This document shows positions 1 through 7,819 of a DNA stretch of 64,000 nucleotides, piece by piece. The notes under the pieces were generated by a model. It did not search any database. It had not been told where the DNA came from and saw only the letters and a list, made by a program, of their open reading frames with translations. Positions within the stretch are counted from its first letter, which is position 1. Every line of letters begins with the position of its first letter. The stretch is from NCBI RefSeq assembly GCF_001854185.1, contig NZ_CP017603.1, forward strand, positions 496,001 to 560,000, read 5' to 3'. This DNA comes from Clostridium formicaceticum (lineage in GTDB: Bacteria > Bacillota > Clostridia > Peptostreptococcales > Natronincolaceae). The position numbers and the translations under genes are program-made.

Positions 1-708
1 ATCTTCTATTAAAAAGTCTGTTACCTTCTTTTCAAACGCTACCTTGCCACCAAGGTTAATAATTTCTTTTCTTATGTTTTTTACAACAGTTCTTAAGATA
101 TCTGTTCCGATGTGGGGCTTGCTTATGTACATAATTTCCTCTGGTGCTCCTGCTTTTACTAATTCCTCCAATATCTTTCGACACCTTAAGTCTTTAATTT
201 GAGTAGTTAGTTTGCCGTCTGAAAAGGTACCGGCTCCTCCTTCGCCAAATTGTACATTAGATGCTGTATCGAGTCTACCCTTTGTCCAAAAAGTATGAAT
301 ATCTTCAGCCCTCTTGTCTACATCTTTTCCCTGTTCTAGTAAAATAGGAGCATACCCCATCTGCGCCAAAATTAATCCTGCAAACAATCCTGCCGGGCCC
401 GTTCCAATAATCACAGGAGGGTGCTGTAGCTTTTCATTTCCTTTTTTAACATAGTTATAGTTCATGTTTGGTGCCACAGTAATTTTTTTATCCTTTATCC
501 TCTTTAAAAGCTTGTTTTCATTCATTACCTCTACATCCACTGTATAGACAAAATCCACCCTGTCTTTTCTTCTGGCATCAATAGATCGTTTGTATATTTG
601 ATAGCTTATTAGCTCATCTTCCTTGATTTTTAATTTCCTTATAAGCGCAGTTTTTATACTACTTTCTTCTTCGTCGATAGACAGCTTTATGTCCGGTACT
701 CTAATCAT
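1..708 (-). CDS. FAD-dependent dehydrogenase (COG2509-like), 3' part outside window
   Basis: The gene reads leftward from an ATG at 708, preceded by GGAAGGGA, and runs off the left edge, so 236 N-terminal residues are visible. A lysine/arginine-rich N-terminal domain of about 95 residues precedes a Rossmann FAD-binding loop (IIGTGPAGLFAGL, about residues 100-112). A second conserved stretch, FGEGGAGTFSDGKL, follows. This combination is typical of the uncharacterised FAD-dependent dehydrogenases of COG2509. Substrate and partner are unknown. The next gene upstream (724-1971) is another flavoprotein whose stop lies 15 bp away, so the two are probably cotranscribed. Confidence 0.8.
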   Translation of the reverse strand, partial: MIRVPDIKLSIDEEESSIKTALIRKLKIKEDELISYQIYKRSIDARRKDRVDFVYTVDVEVMNENKLLKRIKDKKITVAPNMNYNYVKKGNEKLQHPPVIIGTGPAGLFAGLILAQMGYAPILLEQGKDVDKRAEDIHTFWTKGRLDTASNVQFGEGGAGTFSDGKLTTQIKDLRCRKILEELVKAGAPEEIMYISKPHIGTDILRTVVKNIRKEIINLGGKVAFEKKVTDFLIED

Positions 709-723
709 GTTGTTACTCCCTTC

Positions 724-1971
724 CTATTCCCTTGTATCTAAAGCCGCATGTTCTCCTGCTATATATCCTGAAGACCATGCCCATTGTAAATTAAAACCGC
801 CACAGTCCCCATCAATATCCACAAGTTCTCCTGCGAAATAGAGTCCTGGCACCCTCTTAGATTGCATACTTTTTCCATCTATCTCTGTAACATCTATCCC
901 ACCAGCGGTTGTTTGCGCGTTTTTCCAGGATTGTGTATCTGTCACCCCTAGCTTCCATTGCTTAAACACCTTTACTATGCTTTTTATTTCATCTTGAGAA
1001 ACTTTTCCACATTCTTTTTGCAGATCCTTCACTCCTGCCTCCCTTAGTACCACGGGAATGAGTCTTTTATTTAGTAGACCTATAAAACCAAAGTCTAATT
1101 TTTTTTCCGGTTGATAGGCTAAGCGAATTTGTAGTAATTCCATGGCCTCTTGCTTCTGAAGCTGCGGAAACATATCTAGTACTATATGAATTTTTTCTTT
1201 ATTCTTTAAGGCCTCCGCCGCTGTACGACTTAGCTGCAAGATAGGAGGACCAGATATTCCGTAATCCGTAAATAAGATTTCTCCTGACTCTTTACGCAGC
1301 GTTTGCTCTCCCATGATGATAGATGCTTCCCCTATAAACTTCACACCCTTCACTGCCTTCAAAAAAGGTGCATTAAGCTTCAACTGGACAAGAGCTGGAA
1401 AAACATCTATCAAATGGTGTCCTAGTGCCTTTGCCAGCAGATATCCTTCTCCATCAGAGCCTAATTGAGGGCTGGCCTTTCCCCCTGTTGCAAGAATTAC
1501 TCTGTCTCCATTTATTACACGGTTATCCTTCAATCCTACTTTAAATCCCTGATGTGTCCTTTGTACTGTCGTTACCTCTGCATTGCAGCATTCCTCTACC
1601 TTTAATTGTTGAAGCTCATACCTTAATACATCTAATACGCTGGAAGCCTGGTCTGACATAGGAAAAACCTTGCCTCCTTCCTCAACTTTCCAAGCGATTC
1701 CAAGGTATTCAAAAAAGTTCAACGTCTGTTCCACATCAAAGCTCTTTAAAATGCCTTGTGCAAACTTTACATTTTTTCCATGAAAAAAAGATAAGTCCAT
1801 ATTCATATTGGTAAGATTACACCTACCATTTCCTGTAGCTAAAATTTTCTTTCCTACACGATCTAGTCTTTCTAAGATGGTAACTTTAGCACCATTTCTA
1901 GCGGCAGCGATGGCAGCCGTCAAACCTGCTGCACCGCCGCCAATCACTAATACATGAACTTGTTTTATCAT
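724..1971 (-). CDS. BaiN/RdsA-family (HI0933-like) NAD(P)/FAD-dependent oxidoreductase
   Basis: This 415-residue flavoprotein opens with a dinucleotide-binding loop (VLVIGGGAAGLTAAIAAARNG). It then has the family signature GKKILATGNGRCNLTN at about residues 41-56 and ends with a second FAD contact, GLYFAGELVDIDGDCGGFN. Length and motif order fit the HI0933/YhiN/BaiN family. Members are flavoproteins of mostly unknown physiological role; a few are linked to bile-acid dehydroxylation intermediates, which cannot be assumed here. GAGGGAG precedes the ATG at 1971. It probably forms an operon with the flavoprotein downstream. Confidence 0.85.
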   Translation of the reverse strand: MIKQVHVLVIGGGAAGLTAAIAAARNGAKVTILERLDRVGKKILATGNGRCNLTNMNMDLSFFHGKNVKFAQGILKSFDVEQTLNFFEYLGIAWKVEEGGKVFPMSDQASSVLDVLRYELQQLKVEECCNAEVTTVQRTHQGFKVGLKDNRVINGDRVILATGGKASPQLGSDGEGYLLAKALGHHLIDVFPALVQLKLNAPFLKAVKGVKFIGEASIIMGEQTLRKESGEILFTDYGISGPPILQLSRTAAEALKNKEKIHIVLDMFPQLQKQEAMELLQIRLAYQPEKKLDFGFIGLLNKRLIPVVLREAGVKDLQKECGKVSQDEIKSIVKVFKQWKLGVTDTQSWKNAQTTAGGIDVTEIDGKSMQSKRVPGLYFAGELVDIDGDCGGFNLQWAWSSGYIAGEHAALDTRE

Positions 1972-2016
1972 TTTATGTAACTCCCTCTATATTAAAGTGA
2001 TGATGCCATCCTTATC

Positions 2017-2499
2017 CTATGTTCTTTCTTCACAAAAATATTTCATGCTGGTTTTTTTAAGCTCCTCACTACTGAAGAGTAGTCTATAATTTTCAACATT
2101 CACAGTCTTTGATAATTCCTCCGCCATCTCATAGCAGGCTTCTTTATTGGTACCATGGATCATTGTAAAGAGATTGTAAGGCCAGTTGCGATGGGTAGGT
2201 CTCTCATAACAATGGGTTACTTCTGAAAAAGTTGCCATCTTGGTTCCGACCTCTTTTGTTCTATGGGGCTCTACCTCCCATACTACCATAGCATTTGCAG
2301 TAAATCCAGCTTGTCTATGTCTTAATACTGCTCCTATTCTTCTTAAAATACCGCTATCCATATACTTCTGAATTCTCCTTAACAACTCAATTTCCTCTAT
2401 TTCGAGAGCTTCAGCTATCGCCTTATAAGGTTCAGAAGAAAGGGGAATATCCTCCTGTAGCACGCTAATAATTTTCTTATCTAATTCTGTAAGCTCCAT
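2017..2499 (-). CDS. ahbB: Siroheme decarboxylase beta-type subunit (AhbB, Lrp/AsnC-like)
   Basis: This 160-residue protein has an N-terminal winged-helix of the AsnC/Lrp type (LDKKIISVLQEDIPL). A ligand-type domain with HRQAGFTANAMVVW, HCYERP and YNLFTMIHG follows. These motifs are those of the AhbB/NirD-like half of siroheme decarboxylase, which with AhbA converts siroheme to 12,18-didecarboxysiroheme. General annotation would call it an Lrp-family regulator, but its position behind ahbA and two radical SAM genes argues for the enzyme. AGGAGGT lies immediately after the ahbA stop, 15 bp before this ATG. Assignment as beta rather than alpha subunit rests on remembered family motifs. Confidence 0.82.
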   Translation of the reverse strand: MELTELDKKIISVLQEDIPLSSEPYKAIAEALEIEEIELLRRIQKYMDSGILRRIGAVLRHRQAGFTANAMVVWEVEPHRTKEVGTKMATFSEVTHCYERPTHRNWPYNLFTMIHGTNKEACYEMAEELSKTVNVENYRLLFSSEELKKTSMKYFCEERT

Positions 2500-2514
2500 T
2501 ACATCACCTCCTGT

Positions 2515-2961
2515 TTATAGGTTGAATTTTACATTTACCTTAAAAAAGTTCACAGCAGGAAGATTCATCATTCTTTCTGCTCCTACCTCCTGTTGAATTT
2601 CTTCTATTTTTTTCTCTACATGTTCTTTAGATGGTCCAATTAAGGTAAACCACATATTATAAGCATGATTTCGTATATAATTATGGGTCACCTCTGGAAG
2701 GGCATTGATGGTATCAGCAACTTTAGCTACCTGTTCCTCTGGAACCTGTAGGGCACATAACGTGCTATAATAGCCTAACTTTCTAGAATCAAAAACCCCT
2801 CCAATTCTTCTAATAAAACCTTCTTCCTTTAGTTGACTGATCCTTTTTATTACTTCTTCTTCTTTAATTCCCAGCTGCTCTCCTAAATCAGCATAAGGTC
2901 TATTGGTAATAGGAAAATCGCTTTGAAGCATCGTAAGTAACTTCTTATTCAACAGCTCCAT
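2515..2961 (-). CDS. ahbA: Siroheme decarboxylase alpha-type subunit (AhbA, Lrp/AsnC-like)
   Basis: The chosen start is ATG 2961 (148 residues), with GGAGGT just ahead of it. The open frame extends to 3105, but that extra part overlaps the radical SAM gene and reads as low-complexity shadow sequence. The protein has an AsnC-type helix-turn-helix (LLTMLQSDFPI, RIGGVFDSRKLGYYSTLCALQVP) followed by VTHNYIRNHAYNMWFTLIGPS, the signature of the alpha subunit of siroheme decarboxylase. It overlaps the end of the upstream radical SAM gene by 17 bp, suggesting translational coupling. With ahbB it would remove the two acetate carboxyls of siroheme. Confidence 0.82.
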   Translation of the reverse strand: MELLNKKLLTMLQSDFPITNRPYADLGEQLGIKEEEVIKRISQLKEEGFIRRIGGVFDSRKLGYYSTLCALQVPEEQVAKVADTINALPEVTHNYIRNHAYNMWFTLIGPSKEHVEKKIEEIQQEVGAERMMNLPAVNFFKVNVKFNL

Positions 2962-3961
2962 AAACCTCCACTCCTTTCCTTCCATGATAGAGACACCATG
3001 GCTCCTCCGCCATATAATCTCCCCCATGATAAAAGGCAGCTCTAGCTCTACAGCCACCACAGCTTTTTTTATAGCGACAACTACCACAACCCCCGCTATA
3101 ATCAAGGCTCCTCAGCTTATTAAAGACCTGGCTATTCTGCCATATTTCACTAAAGGGGGTTTCTCTTACATTTCCTATTTCCATGTCTAAATAAGCACAG
3201 GGCTGTACCCTTCCCTTTGGCCCTACAATACAGTAGGCTGTTCCAGCTAGGCATCCCCGTTGAAACCGAAGGTCCATCCCCATCTCCTTTGCAATTCGCA
3301 TAAATTGTGGTGCACAGGTAGGCTTAAGCTCTATTGTAACCTTTTGTTGCTTTTTCATGATCCGCGTTAAAACAGCTTCATATTCCTCCGCCCTTAGGGA
3401 CTCTTCTTCTATCGTTACAGCTCTGCCGGTAGGAACTAAAAAGAAAATATGATGGGCTATAGCCCCTAATTCTACTGCTAAATCTGTCAAATCCTCTAAT
3501 TCTTCCTGATTCCAGTCCATTACTGTAGTATGCATCTGGAAGGGCAGATTTGCTGCCTTGCAATTTTTCATTGCCTCAACAGCTTCCTGCCATGCTCCCT
3601 TATAACACCGAAGTTCATCATGTTTTTTTGGATCAACACTATCAAGGCTAATTCCAACTCCCATGGTTCCTATTTTCTTAAGTTTTTTTGCTACGTCAGC
3701 TGTGATAAAACTACCATTTGTTCCAAAAACCGGCCTTAAACCTAAACTTTTAGCATAAGCTACCAACTCAAAAATATCCTCCCTCATAAAGGGCTCCCCA
3801 CCGCTGAATATCATGATTTTAAATCCTGCCTTAGCAATCTCTTCTAAAAGAGCTTTTCCTTCCTCTGTATTTAGTTCCTCCTCTACCTTTGCTCCTGCAT
3901 CTCTATAGCAATGTTTACAATACATATTACACTGATTGGTTGTATTCCAAGATATAATCAT
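2945..3961 (-). CDS. ahbD: Radical SAM heme synthase, AhbD / NirJ2 type
   Basis: This 338-residue radical SAM protein has the CxxxCxxC cluster motif at residues 11-18 (CNMYCKHC). The fold elements FSGGEPFM and GTNGSFIT are present, and a C-terminal SPASM-like cysteine set (CGSCRYKKSCGGC, then WCLYH) would hold an auxiliary Fe-S cluster. Clustered with ahbA, ahbB and an AhbC-like protein, it most likely performs the last step, oxidative decarboxylation of Fe-coproporphyrin III to heme b. Automated pipelines often call this family NirJ2 (heme d1), but no nitrite reductase gene is visible here. ATG 3961 follows AGGAGGT by 7 bp, and the gene overlaps ahbC by 35 bp. Confidence 0.8.
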   Translation of the reverse strand: MIISWNTTNQCNMYCKHCYRDAGAKVEEELNTEEGKALLEEIAKAGFKIMIFSGGEPFMREDIFELVAYAKSLGLRPVFGTNGSFITADVAKKLKKIGTMGVGISLDSVDPKKHDELRCYKGAWQEAVEAMKNCKAANLPFQMHTTVMDWNQEELEDLTDLAVELGAIAHHIFFLVPTGRAVTIEEESLRAEEYEAVLTRIMKKQQKVTIELKPTCAPQFMRIAKEMGMDLRFQRGCLAGTAYCIVGPKGRVQPCAYLDMEIGNVRETPFSEIWQNSQVFNKLRSLDYSGGCGSCRYKKSCGGCRARAAFYHGGDYMAEEPWCLYHGRKGVEVYGAVE

Positions 3962-5141
3962 CCTTAATACCTCCTGTTATTTCTTCTTCCGTTAAATAGC
4001 AAGCAGGATCTGCCTCCCAAAAATCTCCAGTGACTGCCTCTGCCCTCGCCCTAAAATTACCATTGCACACATCTAACCACTTACACCTACTGCATCGTCC
4101 CTTTAACAACGGTTTTCTATCTTTAAGGCCTGCCAAAATTGGGTGGGCAGTATTACCCCATATTTCTCCAAAGGATTTCTCTCTTATATTTCCTAATGTA
4201 TGCTTTTGGGTAAATTGATCAGGATGCACATTGCCTAAACTGTCTACATTTGCAAAGGCTATACCGGATCGATTACCTCCATTCATTTTCATAAGTCGAT
4301 AAACTTCCTCAGCCCTTTCAGGGTTTTTCTCCCTGAGCTTCATGTATAAATAAATACCATCTGCATGATTATCTACTGTCAAAATTTCTTTATTTAGTCC
4401 CCTGCGGTGGAAATCCAAAGTTTTTTCCATAATTAAATCCAATGCCCTTCTAGATTCTTCATGAGAAAGATCTTCCTGCATCATTTGATTTCCTCGGCCA
4501 CAATAAACCAAATGATAAAAACAGGCTCTATCAATTTTTAATTCTTCTATGAGTTTAAAAATATCCTGAAGTTCCCTATAATTATGACGGTTGATGGTAA
4601 AACGAAGTCCCACTCTTTGACCTACAGCAACACAGTTTTCTATCCCTCTAACAGCTGAATCAAAGGCACCTTTTTCTCCCCTGAAACGATCATTGGTTTC
4701 CCTTAAACCATCTAGGCTAATACCCACATATCCTACACCAATACTTTTTAACCTCTCAGCCACTTTTCTAGTAATCAAAGTACCGTTTGTTGAAATCGTT
4801 GATCGAATATTTCTCTTTACTGCATGTTCTGCTAATTCAAAAAAATCTTCTCTTATCAGGGGCTCTCCCCCTGAAAAAAGTAGTACAGGTACCTTGAACT
4901 TTCCTAAATCATCAATAAAATTCATTCCTTCCTCATGAGTCAACTCACCTTCATACTTTTTACAGTCTGAATCCATATAACAGTGTGCACATTTCAAATT
5001 ACAACTCCTAGTCATGTTCCACGCAACAACTGGACCATGTCCTACATTTGTACCGTTAGTAGTAGCTCTTGCTCCATGCCTATACCTTAAAGAATCCCCA
5101 AAATTATCTGTTCCTATCAAGAACTTTGTAATACTAATCAT
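3927..5141 (-). CDS. ahbC: Radical SAM 12,18-didecarboxysiroheme deacetylase, AhbC / NirJ1 type
   Basis: This radical SAM protein of 404 residues has CNLKCAHC at about residues 47-54. Downstream motifs are LLFSGGEPLIRED, STNGTLIT and YVGISLDG, and the C-terminal signature is RCSRCKWLDVCNGNFRARAE followed by DPACYLTEEE. The C-terminal block matches what I know of AhbC/NirJ-type proteins, which remove acetate side chains from the didecarboxysiroheme intermediate. An ATG also occurs at 5150, but AGGAAGG abuts it; the ATG at 5141 has normal spacing and is preferred. It is the first gene of ahbC-ahbD-ahbA-ahbB. Confidence 0.8.
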   Translation of the reverse strand: MISITKFLIGTDNFGDSLRYRHGARATTNGTNVGHGPVVAWNMTRSCNLKCAHCYMDSDCKKYEGELTHEEGMNFIDDLGKFKVPVLLFSGGEPLIREDFFELAEHAVKRNIRSTISTNGTLITRKVAERLKSIGVGYVGISLDGLRETNDRFRGEKGAFDSAVRGIENCVAVGQRVGLRFTINRHNYRELQDIFKLIEELKIDRACFYHLVYCGRGNQMMQEDLSHEESRRALDLIMEKTLDFHRRGLNKEILTVDNHADGIYLYMKLREKNPERAEEVYRLMKMNGGNRSGIAFANVDSLGNVHPDQFTQKHTLGNIREKSFGEIWGNTAHPILAGLKDRKPLLKGRCSRCKWLDVCNGNFRARAEAVTGDFWEADPACYLTEEEITGGIKDDYILEYNQSV

Positions 5142-5260
5142 GCTATTCATCCTTCCTATAAAACAGTTATGTATGTTTTATAATATACGTTTTATACTTA
5201 TTATATTATCCCTATTTTGGTGGATCTACGCTATTATTTTATATTTTTCCAGTAAAATTT

Positions 5261-5310
5261 CATAAAAATGAAAAGATGCTACTATGTGTATATGCTAGTA
5301 ACATCTTTTT
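5261..5310 (-). terminator. Rho-independent terminator after the 4Fe-4S protein gene
   Basis: Arms AAAGATGCTACT and AGTAACATCTTT (one mismatch) at 5272-5308 form a hairpin. On the minus strand it is followed by a T-rich run at 5261-5271. It lies directly after the stop at 5316 and separates that gene from ahbC. Confidence 0.6.
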
Positions 5311-5315
5311 CTTTA

Positions 5316-6080
5316 TTATTTCTTCATTGGATTCGTATAAGAACAAGGGATTCCTACCATGCACTTCCCGCATACATCAGCAAGCCTTATATCCGTTAGT
5401 AGCTTATCGTTATATAGGCACATCTCATAACATCTATGCCTATCAAATCCATCTATTTTTAAGGCATCGTTAACACAATTTTTTACACATTTCCCACAAA
5501 TCCCCTTTGCTTTATACAAACAAAATTCTTCTTCTTGTATTTCTGTAACCTCTATTTTTAAGTTGGTTACGACACTGCCAATTCTACCACAACAGCCTTT
5601 TTCAGTGATCAACATATGATTAATACCGAATTTTCCCAGACCTGCTATATAAGCAACATGCCTATGGGACCATTCACTAATTAACAGCTGCTGATCAAAA
5701 TTATGGGTAGCAGGAAGAATCGTGGATTTGTAACCCAATGTTCCGATCATATCATAAAGATAGCTATTTAAATCGAAAATCAACTGATTCGTTTCTACAT
5801 AGGCTCTTCCCCAAAGTTCTGAGCTTTCTCTTTCATTGCTATTGCTCTTAACAACTACTTCTTCGAAGGGGAGAAAATAGGCAATCACTGTCTCTGCATC
5901 CTGTAAAAAATCCGTAGGCAATGCGTGAGAAGGCGTTATAACCTCCTTAAGCTTATGAAACATAGGATTTTTTGCAGCCCCATAGGCTATTAGAGGTTCT
6001 TGCCATTTTATTGTTGTACCTTTTTTATCAGGGTATTCCTTAACAAAGTTTTTTATATACACTTCTATTTGATCTTTCAT
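5316..6080 (-). CDS. 4Fe-4S double-cluster protein, epoxyqueuosine reductase (QueG)-like
   Basis: This 254-residue protein carries two C-terminal cysteine groups. The first is CGKCVKNCVNDAL plus CYEMCLYN; the second is CGKCMVGIPCSY. This is the pattern of a ferredoxin-like double [4Fe-4S] domain as in QueG. An N-terminal region with FLPFEEVV and HRHVAYIAGLGKFGINHMLIT resembles the cobalamin-binding half of QueG-like proteins. It is much shorter than true QueG and lacks HEAT repeats, so it belongs to the QueG-like reductases of unknown substrate. AGGAGGGAG precedes ATG 6080. It stands just upstream of the heme genes but ends in its own terminator. Confidence 0.65.
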   Translation of the reverse strand: MKDQIEVYIKNFVKEYPDKKGTTIKWQEPLIAYGAAKNPMFHKLKEVITPSHALPTDFLQDAETVIAYFLPFEEVVVKSNSNERESSELWGRAYVETNQLIFDLNSYLYDMIGTLGYKSTILPATHNFDQQLLISEWSHRHVAYIAGLGKFGINHMLITEKGCCGRIGSVVTNLKIEVTEIQEEEFCLYKAKGICGKCVKNCVNDALKIDGFDRHRCYEMCLYNDKLLTDIRLADVCGKCMVGIPCSYTNPMKK

Positions 6081-6121
6081 TGCTCTCCCTCCTAAAACCT
6101 TTTAGCCTTTTAAGCCCTTTC

Positions 6122-6475
6122 TTATGCTAATCTTTCCATGAGTTTAAAACAATAACCTATTGCTTCAATCTCTTGGCGGCTTAAGATGACGCCTTCCGCC
6201 GGTCTTACATTTAGTTTTAATACAATAGCTTTTTGCCCTACCTCTTGTTGAAATTGTATGCGGTTCATTTCAATTTTTGCCTCTAATATCTCCGACATCA
6301 CTTCAGCTGTTGCTTCATGCCCTATTGCAGATATATGTCCATGCTCTCTAATTAATGCCTTTGCCTCATTCGTGGAAATATCGCTTATTTTATAAAGGCC
6401 GTTGGTGGTTGCCACTGTTCCATTAAATAGGGCGATGGGAAACTTTGTCGATTCTGCCATGTTGCTCTTTCTCAT
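6122..6475 (-). CDS. DUF1874 (STIV B116/YddF-like) protein, possible ring nuclease
   Basis: This 117-residue protein shows the DUF1874 pattern. It starts with a beta strand and small loop (IALFNGTVATTNGLY), then has SAIGHEATAEVMSEIL, MNRIQF, a strand with KAIVLKLNVRPAEGVILS, and a final helix EIEAIGYCFKLMERL. DUF1874 includes B. subtilis YddF, archaeal-virus B116 and the AcrIII-1/Crn2 enzymes that cleave cyclic tetra-adenylate made by type III CRISPR systems. His53 in GHEAT sits where I recall the catalytic histidine of the enzymes. No cas gene is visible in the window. AAGGAAGG precedes the ATG. The activity is inference from the family. Confidence 0.65.
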   Translation of the reverse strand: MRKSNMAESTKFPIALFNGTVATTNGLYKISDISTNEAKALIREHGHISAIGHEATAEVMSEILEAKIEMNRIQFQQEVGQKAIVLKLNVRPAEGVILSRQEIEAIGYCFKLMERLA

Positions 6476-6514
6476 TTTTATCTTCCTTCCTTGATAACAC
6501 TTTTAGCAAATTTT

Positions 6515-7522
6515 TTACCATAGGCCAATCATTCTCCTGAATCTCCATGTGCTGGTGTTTCGGAAAATACCATATCGATTTAATTGCAGCAAATCATCTC
6601 CCGGTTTTACTGAACCACGATTGATCGTAAAAGCCATTCCTATACCCAGCGTTTCTAAAATTTGAAGCGTATCACTGTTATAGTCTCCATAGGGATACGC
6701 AAAATAAGGGCTTCTCGTTAGCTGCAGATTGATCATCAAATCCTCCGTCACTTCCTCCATAGACTTGGTGATGAGATAACCCTTTTCTTCTTCTAATTGA
6801 TGCAAATCATGTGTATGATTGTCATAGGTAAAAACATCAAGGGTATTGGTCATATCCCTCCAACTAATATATTGTAAAATTGTAGGATCAAACGCTTCTG
6901 ATTCCTCTGTAATTTCATGGGTAATTGCAAAAATACTGGCTTTAAATCCATATTGCTTTAAGATAGGATAGGCGTATTCAATATTGCTTAAATAGCCATC
7001 GTCAAAGGTGATTGCTACTGTTTTTTTAGGTAAATCTAAATTCCCCAGCAAAAATGCTTCTAACTCCTCCAACGTGATGGTATGATACCCGTTTTTATAA
7101 AGGGTTTTCATTTGTTTTTCAAAATTTTCTACCGTTACTACCGTTTTATTGTCTTTAAAGGCTTCTTCGTTTTTAGGCAACAAATGGTGATACATTAGTA
7201 CAGGAATCGACTTTGCCTTTTCTCCTTTATCTAAGTCAAAACTCCTTATTTCCTGCTTAAGACTTTTTTGCATATATAACTGTTGATAAAAGCCTGCCTC
7301 TCCAATCAAATCCTTTTTTTGCATTTGAGCAATGATGCTATCTAACCCTTCAACTTTTTTTATATCAGGAGCGTTTCTATCTATGATTGTGGTTTTATCG
7401 CCCTCCCTAAAAAACCGATGGTTCAAACGCTCCAACAATGTTAAAGGTTTAAAGATAAAACCCAATGTCAAACTAGCTAGAAGTACGATACTTAATAAAA
7501 TAATAGCAATAGGTTTTCTCAA
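6515..7522 (-). CDS. Membrane-anchored polysaccharide deacetylase
   Basis: This is a carbohydrate esterase family 4 protein of about 335 residues. An N-terminal hydrophobic segment (PIAIILLSIVLLASLTLGF) acts as anchor. The NodB-type domain begins at IPVLMYHHLL and contains the metal/catalytic motif VAITFDDGYLSN and FAYPYGDYN. It would de-N-acetylate cell-wall or spore-cortex glycans outside the membrane. I prefer the TTG at 7522, 7 bp after GGGAGG; a TTG at 7537 is in frame but lies upstream of that ribosome site. The substrate is unknown. Confidence 0.8.
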   Translation of the reverse strand: MRKPIAIILLSIVLLASLTLGFIFKPLTLLERLNHRFFREGDKTTIIDRNAPDIKKVEGLDSIIAQMQKKDLIGEAGFYQQLYMQKSLKQEIRSFDLDKGEKAKSIPVLMYHHLLPKNEEAFKDNKTVVTVENFEKQMKTLYKNGYHTITLEELEAFLLGNLDLPKKTVAITFDDGYLSNIEYAYPILKQYGFKASIFAITHEITEESEAFDPTILQYISWRDMTNTLDVFTYDNHTHDLHQLEEEKGYLITKSMEEVTEDLMINLQLTRSPYFAYPYGDYNSDTLQILETLGIGMAFTINRGSVKPGDDLLQLNRYGIFRNTSTWRFRRMIGLW

Positions 7523-7774
7523 AAACTTTCCTCCCAATCCATTTGCTTCGAAAGCAACTAAATTTCTTTTTAATAATAATTAGACATATTTCTTATAAAT
7601 CCTCCTGATCTTTACAAATTTATGCACCTGTAAATTCTGGTGAATTTTCATTAACATGCATATATCCTTATCATTGGATTTTAATATATGGCATATATTC
7701 TATATCTATAATCCTTAGTATAGGAGGTTCATAGCTATGGACTTCTATGGCTATAGGCTCAAATGTGTAACACC

Positions 7775-7811
7775 AAAAAGGACAAAAGCCAATTTTTCGC
7801 CTCTGTCCCTT
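7775..7811 (-). terminator. Probable terminator of cheR
   Basis: AAGGGACA at 7811-7804 (minus strand) pairs with TGTCCTTT at 7784-7777, with one G-U pair, and Ts follow. It lies 9 bp beyond the cheR stop. The rest of the 7523-7819 gap is A+T-rich and shows no convincing gene. Confidence 0.5.
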
Positions 7812-7819
7812 TCTAATAA

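Noticed and set aside
2962-3105. N-terminal extension of ahbA
   Set aside because: It lies inside the radical SAM gene, reads as low-complexity sequence and precedes a strong ribosome site at 2961.
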